A stretch of DNA of 64,000 nucleotides from the NCBI RefSeq assembly GCF_923868895.1, contig NZ_OV350343.1, positions 3,038,001 through 3,102,000 of the forward strand, read 5' to 3'. Below are positions 8,451-15,892 of the stretch, in pieces. The notes below the pieces were generated by a model. The model made no database searches, was not told the origin of the DNA, and was given only the letters and a program-made list of their open reading frames with translations. The translations under genes and the position numbers were made by a program. Each line of letters starts with the position of its first letter. The stretch's first letter is position 1. This DNA is from Halomonas sp. TD01. Its GTDB lineage: Bacteria > Pseudomonadota > Gammaproteobacteria > Pseudomonadales > Halomonadaceae.

Positions 8451-8581
8451 ATCTGTTGTTTGTCGGTGAACGCTCTCCTGAGTAGGACAAATCCGCCGGG
8501 AGCGGATTTGAACGTTGCGAAGCAACGGCCCGGAGGGTGGCGGGCAGGACGCCCGCCATAAACTGCCAGGCATCACTGCAG

Positions 8582-8728
8582 AGAATCTGGCAGGCTGCAT
8601 TTTCCGGAAAAAAGTGCCAGCACGTTGATTCAATAATAGAACGCGCCGTCTAATACGCTGTTGGGACTTAGAATGAATGGGCAAGACTTAAGTTGCGATG
8701 ATGAAGTACTACAAAATGGAGACCTACT
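8582..8728. other. Host DNA between the synthetic insert and cassette B
   Basis: 147 bp with no gene. GTTGGGA at 8660-8666 resembles a cassette boundary core (GTTRRRY with the last base off), 62 bp before the cassette B start. The rest of a matching attC is not visible, so an upstream attC may have been lost or degraded. GGAGA lies 6-10 nt before the ATG at 8729. Confidence 0.4.
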
Positions 8729-9124
8729 ATGTCGTCAGGATCAGCGGGCGCGCCCATGCCAAAGGCGTCCCCAATGCATCAGTTTCGCATTCAAGTATTG
8801 GACGGCGCTGGCCAGGTGTTCTATGGAGTAACCATCAACTTATATGCTCGCGACGCATATCTCGGCGGGATCGAAGAGTCCGACGGAGAAGCCACAATCC
8901 GATATCCGGCTTCGTTGGGACCTGTGACAGTTCTAATCGAAGCTGATGGCTACGAAGCCCAGACGACAATTGGCGCAGATCGATCATCCCACACGTTCTC
9001 GTTGCCCACGTCGCGTCAGCGCGTTACGGGGGGAAAGCGCGAAGCCCGCTGCGCCGACGGTACCTCTGGTCAGCCTTGCGTTGTCTGCGCGGTCGGCAAC
9101 TCTACTGTGCGAATTTGTGCATAG
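8729..9124 (+). CDS. Cassette B protein 1: beta-sandwich-like domain with C-terminal Cys cluster
   Basis: 131 residues. Residues ~17-93 look like a carboxypeptidase-regulatory/PEGA-type beta-sandwich: alternating strands, LDGAGQVFYGVTINLY, and a GxATI-type turn. The C-terminus carries four cysteines in ARCADGTSGQPCVVCAVGN and a fifth near the end (RICA), so it may bind metal or form disulphides. There is no signal peptide. The stop TAG is followed directly by the ATG of the next gene, which has a similar N-terminal domain, so the two are probably co-translated. I know of no named function. Confidence 0.65.
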   Translation: MSSGSAGAPMPKASPMHQFRIQVLDGAGQVFYGVTINLYARDAYLGGIEESDGEATIRYPASLGPVTVLIEADGYEAQTTIGADRSSHTFSLPTSRQRVTGGKREARCADGTSGQPCVVCAVGNSTVRICA

Positions 9125-9775
9125 ATGGCAATGGCTCGCGGAAACCGTGACTTTGACGTAAGCGTTCGAGACGCAGATGGGAGGCCGCTTCTCGGACCTC
9201 GAATCACGTTTAAGGTAAATGGCGAAGAAGTGGGGGAAGTTCCTATGGCAGAAGGGCATGGGAGCATCCGTGATCTACACCCTGATGACACACTAGAGAT
9301 AAGCGCCTCGTACCGCCTGCATAGAACGCAGATCGCGAAGCCCGGAAAAGAACAAGCTAGTCACACCTTCACATTCAACACGGTGGCTGCCATGAGCAAG
9401 GGTGCGGAGAAGATGTTCGCCGCAATTTTCGGTGTGGCTTTTCTCATAACGATCCTCGTGATTGCGCTGATCGTTCCGAATCCGACGCCATTTCAGTATC
9501 AGGTATTCCGTATAGTCTTAGCGGTAGCCGTGGGTGGCTTTACTGGCACGTTTAGCGGATTCCTTGAAGTGCAGATCTCTGGATGGCTAAAGGCTGGCGG
9601 GGCACTTGCTGCTTTCGTCATTGTCTTCTTCTACAACCCTGCGGCGCTGGTCGCCGAGCCCCCTCCAGCGCGTCCGGCAGCCGTGTCATCGATTCTCGAT
9701 AGCCATCCCCGAAGCCTGCCCCAACAAGGCGCTGCATCCGACGGCCAGCCCGCTACGCGGCCTGTCCGCGGCTGA
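9125..9775 (+). CDS. Cassette B protein 2: beta-sandwich-like domain plus membrane segments
   Basis: 216 residues (214 if translation starts at the ATG at 9131). Residues ~8-85 resemble the domain of the preceding protein (VSVRDADGRPLLGPRITFKV). Two to three hydrophobic helices follow at about 97-117 and 123-160, then a Pro/Ala-rich tail. The last ~19 residues are encoded inside the attC site and the stop lies within it, a common outcome when a cassette ORF runs into its recombination site; the tail is probably not functional. Predicted topology is a soluble domain anchored in the inner membrane. Function unknown. Confidence 0.65.
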   Translation: MAMARGNRDFDVSVRDADGRPLLGPRITFKVNGEEVGEVPMAEGHGSIRDLHPDDTLEISASYRLHRTQIAKPGKEQASHTFTFNTVAAMSKGAEKMFAAIFGVAFLITILVIALIVPNPTPFQYQVFRIVLAVAVGGFTGTFSGFLEVQISGWLKAGGALAAFVIVFFYNPAALVAEPPPARPAAVSSILDSHPRSLPQQGAASDGQPATRPVRG

Positions 9776-9790
9776 GCGCACGCGTTAGGA
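9718..9790 (+). repeat. attC recombination site B
   Basis: The outer cores are CCCCAAC (ending 9725) and GTTAGGA (9784-9790), with crossover between G9784 and T9785. The inner arm GCGCTGCATCCG pairs with CGGCTGAGCGC, leaving an extra G unpaired, as in folded attC sites. The centre holds CAGCCCGC-TAC-GCGGCCTG. It resembles attC sites seen in gammaproteobacterial integrons. Confidence 0.82.
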
Positions 9791-9796
9791 ATACAC

Positions 9797-10378
9797 ATGG
9801 AAGAATACTGGCAACAACTTGCAGGCCTTATCGTCGCCCCAACATTGGTAGTGGCGGCTGTCGCCTGGATACTCAAAACAGTTATTTCGCAAGGTTTTGC
9901 CCGAGATATTCAGCACTATAAAAGCGAGCTAGATCGTGCAAATTTCGAGCACCAGCAGCGATTTTCGACGATCCATCAACGGCAAGCAGAGGTGATAGCG
10001 AACTTGTATGGAAAAATCGCCAAGAGCAAATCTTCAGCTGCCGATCTTGTAGGCATCTTTCAGCAGGGTAGCCAGCCGCTCACTGAAAAAAAGAAGCGAA
10101 CAGCCGAAATTTATAATGACATGAGTGCTTATTTTTACCAAAACCGGATATTCCTTCCCAATGATGCCGCTGACAAAGCTGAAACGCTGATAGGTACCTT
10201 GCGAGACGTTTTAATCGAGTTTGATACTGCGCAGATGGGGAACGAGGAGTATAAGTCGGACGAGACCGGTCTCTGGATGCAATCCTACAAACGTTTGCGC
10301 GAGGAGGTGCCGCCAGTGTTAAACGAACTGGGAAGTGAGTTTAAGAAGCTTTTGGGAGTGATCGAAAGTGATTCCTAA
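9797..10378 (+). CDS. Cassette C protein: N-terminal membrane anchor with helical cytoplasmic part
   Basis: 193 residues. A single hydrophobic helix at about 8-30 (LAGLIVAPTLVVAAVAWILKTV) is followed by a mostly helical, charged region with coiled-coil tendency (RDIQHYKSELDRANFEHQQR) and a compact C-terminal part. I recognise no named family, though anchored helical proteins of this kind are common in cassettes. It starts 13 bp after the attC B crossover, and its stop codon overlaps the first core of attC C, making it a textbook single-gene cassette. Function unknown. Confidence 0.65.
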   Translation: MEEYWQQLAGLIVAPTLVVAAVAWILKTVISQGFARDIQHYKSELDRANFEHQQRFSTIHQRQAEVIANLYGKIAKSKSSAADLVGIFQQGSQPLTEKKKRTAEIYNDMSAYFYQNRIFLPNDAADKAETLIGTLRDVLIEFDTAQMGNEEYKSDETGLWMQSYKRLREEVPPVLNELGSEFKKLLGVIESDS

Positions 10379-10450
10379 CCACGCCATGCACCGGACGCCA
10401 AAACCTGTGGTTCGCGCCGGTTTTGTCACCGGTGATGGCGGGCGTTAAAG
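10373..10450 (+). repeat. attC recombination site C
   Basis: The outer cores are TCCTAAC (10373-10379) and GTTAAAG (10444-10450), with crossover between G10444 and T10445. GCCATGCACCGG pairs with CCGGTGATGGC leaving one unpaired G, the extrahelical base of attC. A further stem CCAAAACC/GGTTTTG is central. This is the clearest of the three sites and the last one found before the duplicated region. Confidence 0.87.
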
Positions 10451-10508
10451 CGCTACATCAGTGACACCTAAAAGACCGCTTTTGGCCGATTTCAGACCTT
10501 CGATTAAT

Positions 10509-10606
10509 CTGGCGAAGTTCATTAAATGCGTTAATCTTAAAACGTTAAGTTTCTAAATTAGGTATACATAACATTTTGGCACCTTCTGAGGCTGACTAGT
10601 CGGCTC
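10509..10606. repeat. Duplicated leader segment, copy 1
   Basis: This ~98-bp intergenic segment (CTGGCGAAGTTC ... CGGCTC) is repeated imperfectly at 12379-12483; blocks such as CGTTAAGTTTCTAA are exact. It precedes methyltransferase copy 1 and marks the start of the tandem duplication. Confidence 0.7.
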
Positions 10607-10642
10607 TCGTTTTAAAGCTGTTTAGATTGCTAGGGGGCAAGT

Positions 10643-11233
10643 GTGGTCGAATCATTACGCGAGTTACTAACTGAGTTAGAGCAATTTGGCCAGGAAAACG
10701 ATGCTGCCATTGCTGATCGCCCGCATCGTATGCTCAATATTACCCGTGATACGGGGGAGTTTCTTTCAGTACTCACCCAAGCCACGAACGCAAAACGAGT
10801 ACTGGAGATTGGCACCTCTAATGGCTATTCCACGTTGTGGTTTGCCCAGGCAGCTCAGAAGATTTCCGGGCACGTTACGACAGTAGAACTTTCCGAATAC
10901 AAGTTCGATCAGGCAGCCACGAATTTTGAGCGCTCGGGGCTTTCTGACTACATTACCCTGCTGCGATGTGACGCTGGCGAGCTGCTGAAAAGCATGGATG
11001 ATTCTTCGTTCGATCTGCTTTTTCTCGACTCTAACCGTTCGGATTATTTGCAGTGGTGGCCAACTATCAAGCGAGTTCTGCGAGAGGGTGGGCTTCTTGT
11101 GGTAGATAACGCCATTTCTCATGCAGACGAAATGGCAGCTTTTATCGAACTGGTATCGGCAGACCTCGATTTCACCACGTGCACCGTACCCGTTGGCAAG
11201 GGTGAATTCCTGGCAACACGCTGTGGTGGTTAA
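10643..11233 (+). CDS. Class I SAM-dependent O-methyltransferase, copy 1
   Basis: The 196-residue protein has the small-molecule O-methyltransferase (COMT-like) fold. The SAM-binding motif VLEIGTSNGYS is at 53-63, an acidic VELS follows strand 2 (81-84), FDLLFLDS is at 123-130, and LLVVDN at 151-156 supplies likely metal and substrate ligands. The GTG start at 10643 follows a G-rich run in CTAGGGGGCAAGT. Substrate unknown. It is the intact upstream gene of a run with a NUDIX hydrolase and a DUF6624 protein. A paralogue at 14310-14933 is about 90% identical at DNA level by eye, and the stretch 10713-10806 is exactly repeated there. Confidence 0.88.
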   Translation: MVESLRELLTELEQFGQENDAAIADRPHRMLNITRDTGEFLSVLTQATNAKRVLEIGTSNGYSTLWFAQAAQKISGHVTTVELSEYKFDQAATNFERSGLSDYITLLRCDAGELLKSMDDSSFDLLFLDSNRSDYLQWWPTIKRVLREGGLLVVDNAISHADEMAAFIELVSADLDFTTCTVPVGKGEFLATRCGG

Positions 11234-11285
11234 AGGCAGCCCTTATCACGGCTTGGCTAAGCCTAGATGAAGATGAGAGAACACT

Positions 11286-11666
11286 ATGTTTCCTGTATCA
11301 ATAAAAGGTGTTTTGATCTTACCCTCTGACGAGGTGGTGCTGGCGCTCAATGATCGCAAGGAGTGGGAATTACCCGGTGGGCGTATTGAGATTGGAGAGA
11401 ACTCTACCGATTGCTTGGCACGGGAATTTAAGGAAGAGCTTGGTATCGATGTTGAGGCAGTTAACCTTGTCGATACTTACCTATTTGAAGTGGTACCGGA
11501 TAAATATGTGTTCATCGTCACTTATAGCTGTCGTTTGATTGGGCAATTTACCCCTGTAGTGAGTCACGAGCATCACAAGATTGAAACGTTCCCAATCGAT
11601 GATTTACCTAATAATTTGCCCATAGGCTATGCGAAGTCTATTCACCGCGCGTGCTGCGGGCGTTAA
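11286..11666 (+). CDS. NUDIX hydrolase
   Basis: 126 residues with an exact NUDIX box at 32-54: Gly32, Glu38, then REFKEELGI (G-x5-E-x7-REUXEExGU). Such enzymes cleave nucleoside diphosphates linked to another group, using Mg2+ or Mn2+; the substrate cannot be predicted. The C-terminus is short. The start ATG at 11286 follows GAGAGAAC. It lies 52 bp after the methyltransferase and 14 bp before the DUF6624 gene, suggesting one transcript. A truncated second copy is at 14891-14972. Confidence 0.88.
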   Translation: MFPVSIKGVLILPSDEVVLALNDRKEWELPGGRIEIGENSTDCLAREFKEELGIDVEAVNLVDTYLFEVVPDKYVFIVTYSCRLIGQFTPVVSHEHHKIETFPIDDLPNNLPIGYAKSIHRACCGR

Positions 11667-11680
11667 CTGGAGAGGCTTGC

Positions 11681-12226
11681 ATGGATCAACACCTGGCAGA
11701 TGAATTGGTCGGAATGATGCAGGAAGACCAGCGGGTGCTGCGGCAGCTCTTCGATTCAGGTGAGCTGCCCTCTGAGTCATACCATCCACGAATGAAATCA
11801 CTGCATGAGCAGCACGCTGGCCGTCTGAAGGAGATCATTAGTAGTGACGGCTGGCCTGGTATGTCGCAAGTGGGGGAGGAAGCTGCCAAAGCTGCTTGGC
11901 TAGTCGCTCAGCATTCTGTTTCAGATCCTGAGTTTATGGCGAAATGCGTCGGCTTACTAGAAGATGCAGTTGCTAAGAAAGATGTGATGGGTTGGCAGTT
12001 GGCATTCCTTCAGGATCGAGTGCGTACTTTAACTGGCAAACTTCAGTACTACGGCACCCAGTTCGATGTTGATGAAAATGGATGGCCAATACCCTTTCCC
12101 ATTGAAGATTCCGCTACGGTTAATGAACGCCGTGCGCGTCTCGGATTGAACTCCCTGGAGGAACGCCAGGAGCAAATGACAGAGCAAGCGCGGAAGCGCC
12201 GTGCCAATATTGAGCAAACCAATTAG
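11681..12226 (+). CDS. DUF6624 family protein
   Basis: 181 residues from the ATG at 11681, chosen because GGAGAGG lies just upstream; the frame is open from 11651. The family pattern is visible: GWPGMSQVGEEAAKAAWLVAQHS in the middle, then FLQDRV, YYGTQF, and PFPIEDSATVNERRARLGL near the end. Members are soluble and of unknown function, found in many bacteria. Its counterpart is missing from the second copy of the duplication. It is the last intact gene of duplication copy 1. Confidence 0.8.
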   Translation: MDQHLADELVGMMQEDQRVLRQLFDSGELPSESYHPRMKSLHEQHAGRLKEIISSDGWPGMSQVGEEAAKAAWLVAQHSVSDPEFMAKCVGLLEDAVAKKDVMGWQLAFLQDRVRTLTGKLQYYGTQFDVDENGWPIPFPIEDSATVNERRARLGLNSLEERQEQMTEQARKRRANIEQTN

Positions 12227-12251
12227 CCAAACGTAGCACTCGGACGCTCTT

Positions 12252-12372
12252 GTATTCACTTCGCTCAGAGCGACGCGCGACGAAGCGCAAACGCCTTAAT
12301 AAAGCACACCCCGCCGCACATCGAGCTAAACGAGCTCTTCACTTATTAAACGGTGAGGTCGTCGACGGTATC
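12252..12372. pseudogene. Displaced 3' ends of the coiled-coil and isochorismatase genes
   Basis: 12256-12372 matches 15788-15919. On the plus strand, 12252-12299 still encodes TSLRATRDEAQTP-stop, like the C-terminus TSLRVMRDEAQTP of the gene at 15139. On the minus strand, 12346-12372 encodes DTVDDLTV-stop, like the C-terminus DTVDDLPV of the isochorismatase ending at 15893. This is the right edge of duplication copy 1, lacking the bodies of both genes. Confidence 0.8.
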
Positions 12373-12378
12373 ATCCAA

Positions 12379-12483
12379 CTGGCGAAGTTCGTTATGTGGG
12401 TTAAGCTGAAATCGTTAAGTTTCTAATTTAGATGGAACCGACATTTTACGCGTTACCATCTTTCGAGGCCGACCCACCGGCTC
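12379..12483. repeat. Duplicated leader segment, copy 2
   Basis: This is the imperfect repeat (roughly 75% by eye) of 10509-10606 and starts 7 bp after the displaced gene ends. It is therefore the left edge of duplication copy 2. The match ends at CGGCTC (12478-12483), where the subtilase block begins. Confidence 0.7.
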
Positions 12484-12576
12484 GGATTGGTCGTCTGGCG
12501 CAGGCAGTTTTCTTACAACGCCTTGCCGCCGAATTCGACCAACATCTTCATAGAGCCAAGCGAAAAGGAACCTACG

Positions 12577-13890
12577 ATGGCGACAAAACCTAAGGGTAAT
12601 GGCGGCGGTAAGTCTACGGGGAGTGAGTCGCTCAACTCTGTGTCGTGCGGAGCCGAACAGCTGCTATTAGCGGCACTGGAACGGGGTAACCACTGCCTTG
12701 AAACAGGTCGTTTTCTCATCAGTTACCGAGACGGGATGTTAGAGGAGGGCATCAAAACACTCAAAGACCGAAAATTTCGAGTCGCCGACGCCCGTGACTT
12801 TGCAGATCAAGCAGTTAGCTTGGAAGATGCCGGTGACGCTGAAGTAATGGTGTTTCCTGAGATCGGCGTCGCGCTCGTGGGTGGCGATGCCCTACAACAG
12901 CATGGGATGAGCGTGAATGATGCTGTTTTAACGGAAGGCCCGATAGAAATTATCGAGCCTGAATATTTTGCCTTCTCGGAAAACTCGGAGTATCTGCGCG
13001 GCTTTTTGCGGGCAGCGAGCACCATTGCTCAGGATCTTGGCGTTGATCGTGGTGCGGGGGAAACCGAAGAAAATCTTGACGATGAAGTCATCGGGGCGAC
13101 CTGGGGATTAGCTAAATGCAGGGTTCCACAAAATAGTTGGAGTGGCGCCGGTATTAAGGTCGCCGTGCTAGATACGGGAATGGATTGTGGGCACCCAGAC
13201 TTTGCCGACAGACCCTTCGACAGCCGCTCATTCGTAGGGCAGCCGGTTCAAGATATCAATGGGCACGGAACCCATTGTATTGGCACCGCTTGTGGGCCCA
13301 GGGCCTCCTCAGGAAGCACTCCAGGTTATGGTGTCGCTTTCGATGCGCGGGTTTTCGTTGGCAAGGTGCTGACCAACTCAGGCAGCAGCACTGGCGCAGG
13401 GGTGCTAGCAGGAATGAATTGGGCGATTGCCAATCGATGCGAGGTTATCTCGATGTCCCTTGGTAGTCAGAGCCCAGCGCAGGCAGCCTACACCCATGCC
13501 GGCGCGGCGGCACTTCGCAATGAATGTCTTATTATCGCCGCCGCTGGTAATGCTTCGATGAAAACGGGGGCGCCTGCCAATTCGCCAACCATTATGTCTG
13601 TCGCATCGCTTGACCCAAACTTAAGGCCATCCAGTTTTTCAAATTTTGGTAAGGTCGACATTGCGGCACCGGGGCGGGATGTGTTCTCGTCATGGCCTCG
13701 GCCGGTTAACTTTAAAACGATTAGCGGAACCAGTATGGCAACACCACACGTTGCTGGCTGCGCGGCGCTTTGGGCTCAGTCCGACTCCTCGCTGCGCGGA
13801 ATGAATCTCTGGCGGCGACTGCTGTCTTCAGCACGGAAACTGCCATTTCCCGACGCCCGCGTAGGGGCGGGGTTGGTTCAGGCGCCCTAA
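12577..13890 (+). CDS. Subtilisin-like serine protease (S8 family), no signal peptide
   Basis: 437 residues from the ATG at 12577, which follows AAAGGAACC; the open frame extends upstream without a good start. The catalytic set is complete: Asp199 in VAVLDTG, His230 in NGHGTH, oxyanion Asn325 in AAAGNAS, Ser386 in ISGTSMATPHVAG. Residues ~40-135 look like an I9-type propeptide (GRFLISYRDGMLEEGIKTL... then IEIIEPEYFAF), so the enzyme is probably made inactive and matures by self-cleavage. There is no Sec or Tat signal; a Gly/Lys-rich N-terminus precedes the prodomain, so it may act in the cytoplasm. It is paired with an I9-like small protein 72 bp downstream. Confidence 0.9.
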   Translation: MATKPKGNGGGKSTGSESLNSVSCGAEQLLLAALERGNHCLETGRFLISYRDGMLEEGIKTLKDRKFRVADARDFADQAVSLEDAGDAEVMVFPEIGVALVGGDALQQHGMSVNDAVLTEGPIEIIEPEYFAFSENSEYLRGFLRAASTIAQDLGVDRGAGETEENLDDEVIGATWGLAKCRVPQNSWSGAGIKVAVLDTGMDCGHPDFADRPFDSRSFVGQPVQDINGHGTHCIGTACGPRASSGSTPGYGVAFDARVFVGKVLTNSGSSTGAGVLAGMNWAIANRCEVISMSLGSQSPAQAAYTHAGAAALRNECLIIAAAGNASMKTGAPANSPTIMSVASLDPNLRPSSFSNFGKVDIAAPGRDVFSSWPRPVNFKTISGTSMATPHVAGCAALWAQSDSSLRGMNLWRRLLSSARKLPFPDARVGAGLVQAP

Positions 13891-13962
13891 TGTCGGCAGA
13901 TTCTCGCTGGGCAGATAACCCACGCGGTCCTGCTCAGGGAACAGATTTCGAAGGTAAAATCG

Positions 13963-14202
13963 ATGGAGAAAATAGAGCTCTGGATAGTGACGATTTCAAG
14001 CGATCAATCGATTAAGGAAATAGCCACGCGCTTGAGTGAAGAAGGCTTAACCATTAGGGATGTGCTTGAGGAAATTGGCTGCATTACAGGATCAGCAGAT
14101 ACTGCCACAGCTGATCGGCTGAAGGGCATTGAAGGCGTGGTGGATATTGCGCCGGATATACAGGTCGAAGTGGGGCCGCCAGGCTCCGAAGAGACTTGGT
14201 AA
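13963..14202 (+). CDS. Stand-alone I9-like (subtilase propeptide/inhibitor-like) protein
   Basis: 79 residues, acidic, with no signal peptide. The order of elements fits the I9 fold: a first strand (IELWIVTIS), a helix (IKEIATRLSEEG), a strand (TIRDVLEEIG), then GSADTATADRLKGIEGVVDIAPD, matching the G-x-A helix and IxGVxxIxxD end of subtilisin propeptides. It sits directly behind the subtilase on the same strand, so it probably binds and controls it as a cytoplasmic inhibitor or folding helper. The ATG at 13963 follows GAAGG. Fold assignment is by pattern only. Confidence 0.65.
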   Translation: MEKIELWIVTISSDQSIKEIATRLSEEGLTIRDVLEEIGCITGSADTATADRLKGIEGVVDIAPDIQVEVGPPGSEETW

Positions 14203-14309
14203 GCCAATTCACTACGATGTTCGGGCATGGGCAGGTGATCAAAAAAGGGGTGGCACAGGATTGTAACGGGTGGCTATGTGAAAGTTGTTTGGAGCGCCAA
14301 GGGGGGCGT

Positions 14310-14933
14310 GTGAGCGAATCATTAAGCGAGTTACTAACTGAGTTAGAGCAGTTTGGCCAACAAAACGATGCCGCCGTTTCTGATCGCCCGCATCGTATGC
14401 TCAATATTACCCGTGATACGGGGGAGTTTCTTTCAGTACTCACCCAAGCCACGAACGCAAAACGAGTACTGGAAATTGGTACCTCTAATGGCTATTCCAC
14501 GTTGTGGTTTGCCCAGGCAGCTCAGAAGATTTCCGGGCACGTCACGACAGTAGAGCTTTCCGAATACAAGTTCGATCTGGCAGCCACGAATTTTGAGCGC
14601 TCGGGGCTTTCTGACTATATTACCCCGCTGCAATGTAATGCTGGCAAGTTGCTGGAAAGCGTGGACGATTCTTCATTCGATCTGCTCTTTCTCGATTCTA
14701 ACCGTTCTGAGTATGTGCAGTGGTGGTCGAATATTAAGCGGGTCTTGAGAGAAGGTGGGCTTCTTGTGGTGGATAACGCCACTTCTCATGCCGATGAAAT
14801 GGCTAGTTTTATGGCGCTGGTGTCGGCAGACCCAGATTTCACCACTTGTACCGTCCCTGTTGGTAAGGGGGAGTTTCTGGCAACGCGCTGTTTTGGTTTT
14901 TCCGCCTGTCGAGGTGGTGCTGGCGCTCAATGA
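14310..14933 (+). CDS. SAM-dependent O-methyltransferase, copy 2, with altered C-terminus
   Basis: 207 residues from the GTG at 14310, aligned with the start of copy 1; both follow a G-run. The catalytic motifs are intact (VLEIGTSNGYS, FDLLFLDS, LLVVDN), so activity is possible. An 87-bp deletion relative to copy 1 removed its stop and the start of the NUDIX gene. The protein therefore ends with about 14 residues (FGFSACRGGAGAQ) read from the NUDIX remnant in another frame. The first half is nearly identical to copy 1, while the 3' third has diverged. It lies 107 bp after the I9-like gene. Confidence 0.82.
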   Translation: MSESLSELLTELEQFGQQNDAAVSDRPHRMLNITRDTGEFLSVLTQATNAKRVLEIGTSNGYSTLWFAQAAQKISGHVTTVELSEYKFDLAATNFERSGLSDYITPLQCNAGKLLESVDDSSFDLLFLDSNRSEYVQWWSNIKRVLREGGLLVVDNATSHADEMASFMALVSADPDFTTCTVPVGKGEFLATRCFGFSACRGGAGAQ

Positions 14934-14972
14934 CCGCAATGAGTGGGAAGTGCCCGGTGGGCGTATTGAGAT
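14891..14972 (+). pseudogene. Truncated NUDIX remnant
   Basis: About 80 bp that matches the NUDIX gene at 11312-11392, including EVVLALNDRNEWEVPGGRIE in the NUDIX frame. The start region and everything after the first Gly of the NUDIX box are lost. It overlaps the end of methyltransferase copy 2. The remaining gap to 15138 has no gene. Confidence 0.8.
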
Positions 14973-15138
14973 AATTGGGGCAGTTAATTCAAGCGCTAAA
15001 TTGGTATGTGTTGAATGGTCGCTCCTAGCCGAACCATGAACTTTCCTTCATATTAACAATGGATCAGTTAAAGAACCGCTAGCGTTCATATGTTAGCCAT
15101 CATAGTAGCGATAGCCCTTAAGCGAGAGGAATGCACCA

Positions 15139-15831
15139 ATGACAGGGACTACTAAACCATCAACGATTGAACTGTTGAGCGACAACCGGGTAAAGGTGAT
15201 CTTAGTCATCGCCATTATTGCGGTGGTCTGGGCTATCGTCGCGCACACTATCGCAGGGTCGCGACAAGACAGTAAGGAAGCGCTCGAAGCGCGCTTGGCC
15301 GAAACTGAGCGAGAGCATCAGCAGATTCAGGCGCAGATGTCTGATGTTGAAGCCGCGGAGCTTGACCTAGCAACCTTACAGCAGAGAATGAACGCCCTTG
15401 AGGCTGAGCAGGCCGAGGCTGAGGCCGAACGTGCTTCAACGCGAGCAGACATCGCCAATGCTGAAGAAGATTTGAGCGCTTTACGGGGTGAGCGTGAATC
15501 TCGCGAAGAAGAGGTTGCCACCCTAGATGAGCAAGTAGACGAAAAGCAGGGCCGCTTAGAAGAATTGAATGAAACATACGCCGAGGTAGATGCGGATAAA
15601 AAAGAGGCTGAAGCAGCCCGCGATGCCGCTCAACAGTCGCAAGAAGATGCAGAAGAGGCTCGGAGGCAGGCTGAAGAAGACCTTGAGGCGCTCAACACTG
15701 AACTTGAAGAGGCCAATACCCAGCTTGCCGCGGTCGGTGAGCAGGTAAGTGACTTAGAAAAAACGCGTGATGCGCTTACCATTGAAATCACTTCGCTCAG
15801 AGTGATGCGCGACGAAGCGCAAACGCCCTAA
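15139..15831 (+). CDS. Membrane-anchored coiled-coil protein
   Basis: 230 residues: a short N-terminus, one membrane helix at about 18-40 (VKVILVIAIIAVVWAIVAHTIAG), then a continuous Glu/Ala/Gln-rich coiled coil to the end. It contains repeated AE/ARxAE heptads such as LEAEQAEAEAERASTRADIANAEEDL. The likely orientation is N-in with a periplasmic rod. I recognise no named family; such proteins are often envelope spacers or scaffolds. Its last 13 codons and downstream sequence are duplicated at 12256-12372. The ATG at 15139 follows AGCGAGAGG. Confidence 0.7.
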   Translation: MTGTTKPSTIELLSDNRVKVILVIAIIAVVWAIVAHTIAGSRQDSKEALEARLAETEREHQQIQAQMSDVEAAELDLATLQQRMNALEAEQAEAEAERASTRADIANAEEDLSALRGERESREEEVATLDEQVDEKQGRLEELNETYAEVDADKKEAEAARDAAQQSQEDAEEARRQAEEDLEALNTELEEANTQLAAVGEQVSDLEKTRDALTIEITSLRVMRDEAQTP

Positions 15832-15892
15832 CAATTTAGACGCTATAACAACTCTTCCTCGCCGCGCATCAGTGAAACGATCTCCCCACTTA

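Larger units (their letters stand above)
4318..8581. other. Laboratory-built expression cassette inserted in the chromosome
   Basis: The unit runs from an XhoI site (CTCGAG, 4318-4323) to a PstI site (CTGCAG, 8576-8581). It contains an EcoRI site abutting the lacI stop (4353-4358), an AscI site (5514-5521) and a SpeI site right after the polymerase stop (8392-8397). Parts in order: lacI (reverse), tac promoter, ideal lac operator, RiboJ, designed ribosome binding site, codon-optimised phage RNA polymerase, rrnB terminator. The 35 bp between the XhoI site and the EcoRI site looks like plasmid backbone. No selection marker is present, implying markerless integration. Confidence 0.96.

Noticed and set aside
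14196..14309. Longer N-terminus for methyltransferase copy 2.
   Set aside because: Homology with copy 1 begins at 14281 and the aligned GTG start is at 14310; the upstream codons overlap the I9-like gene.
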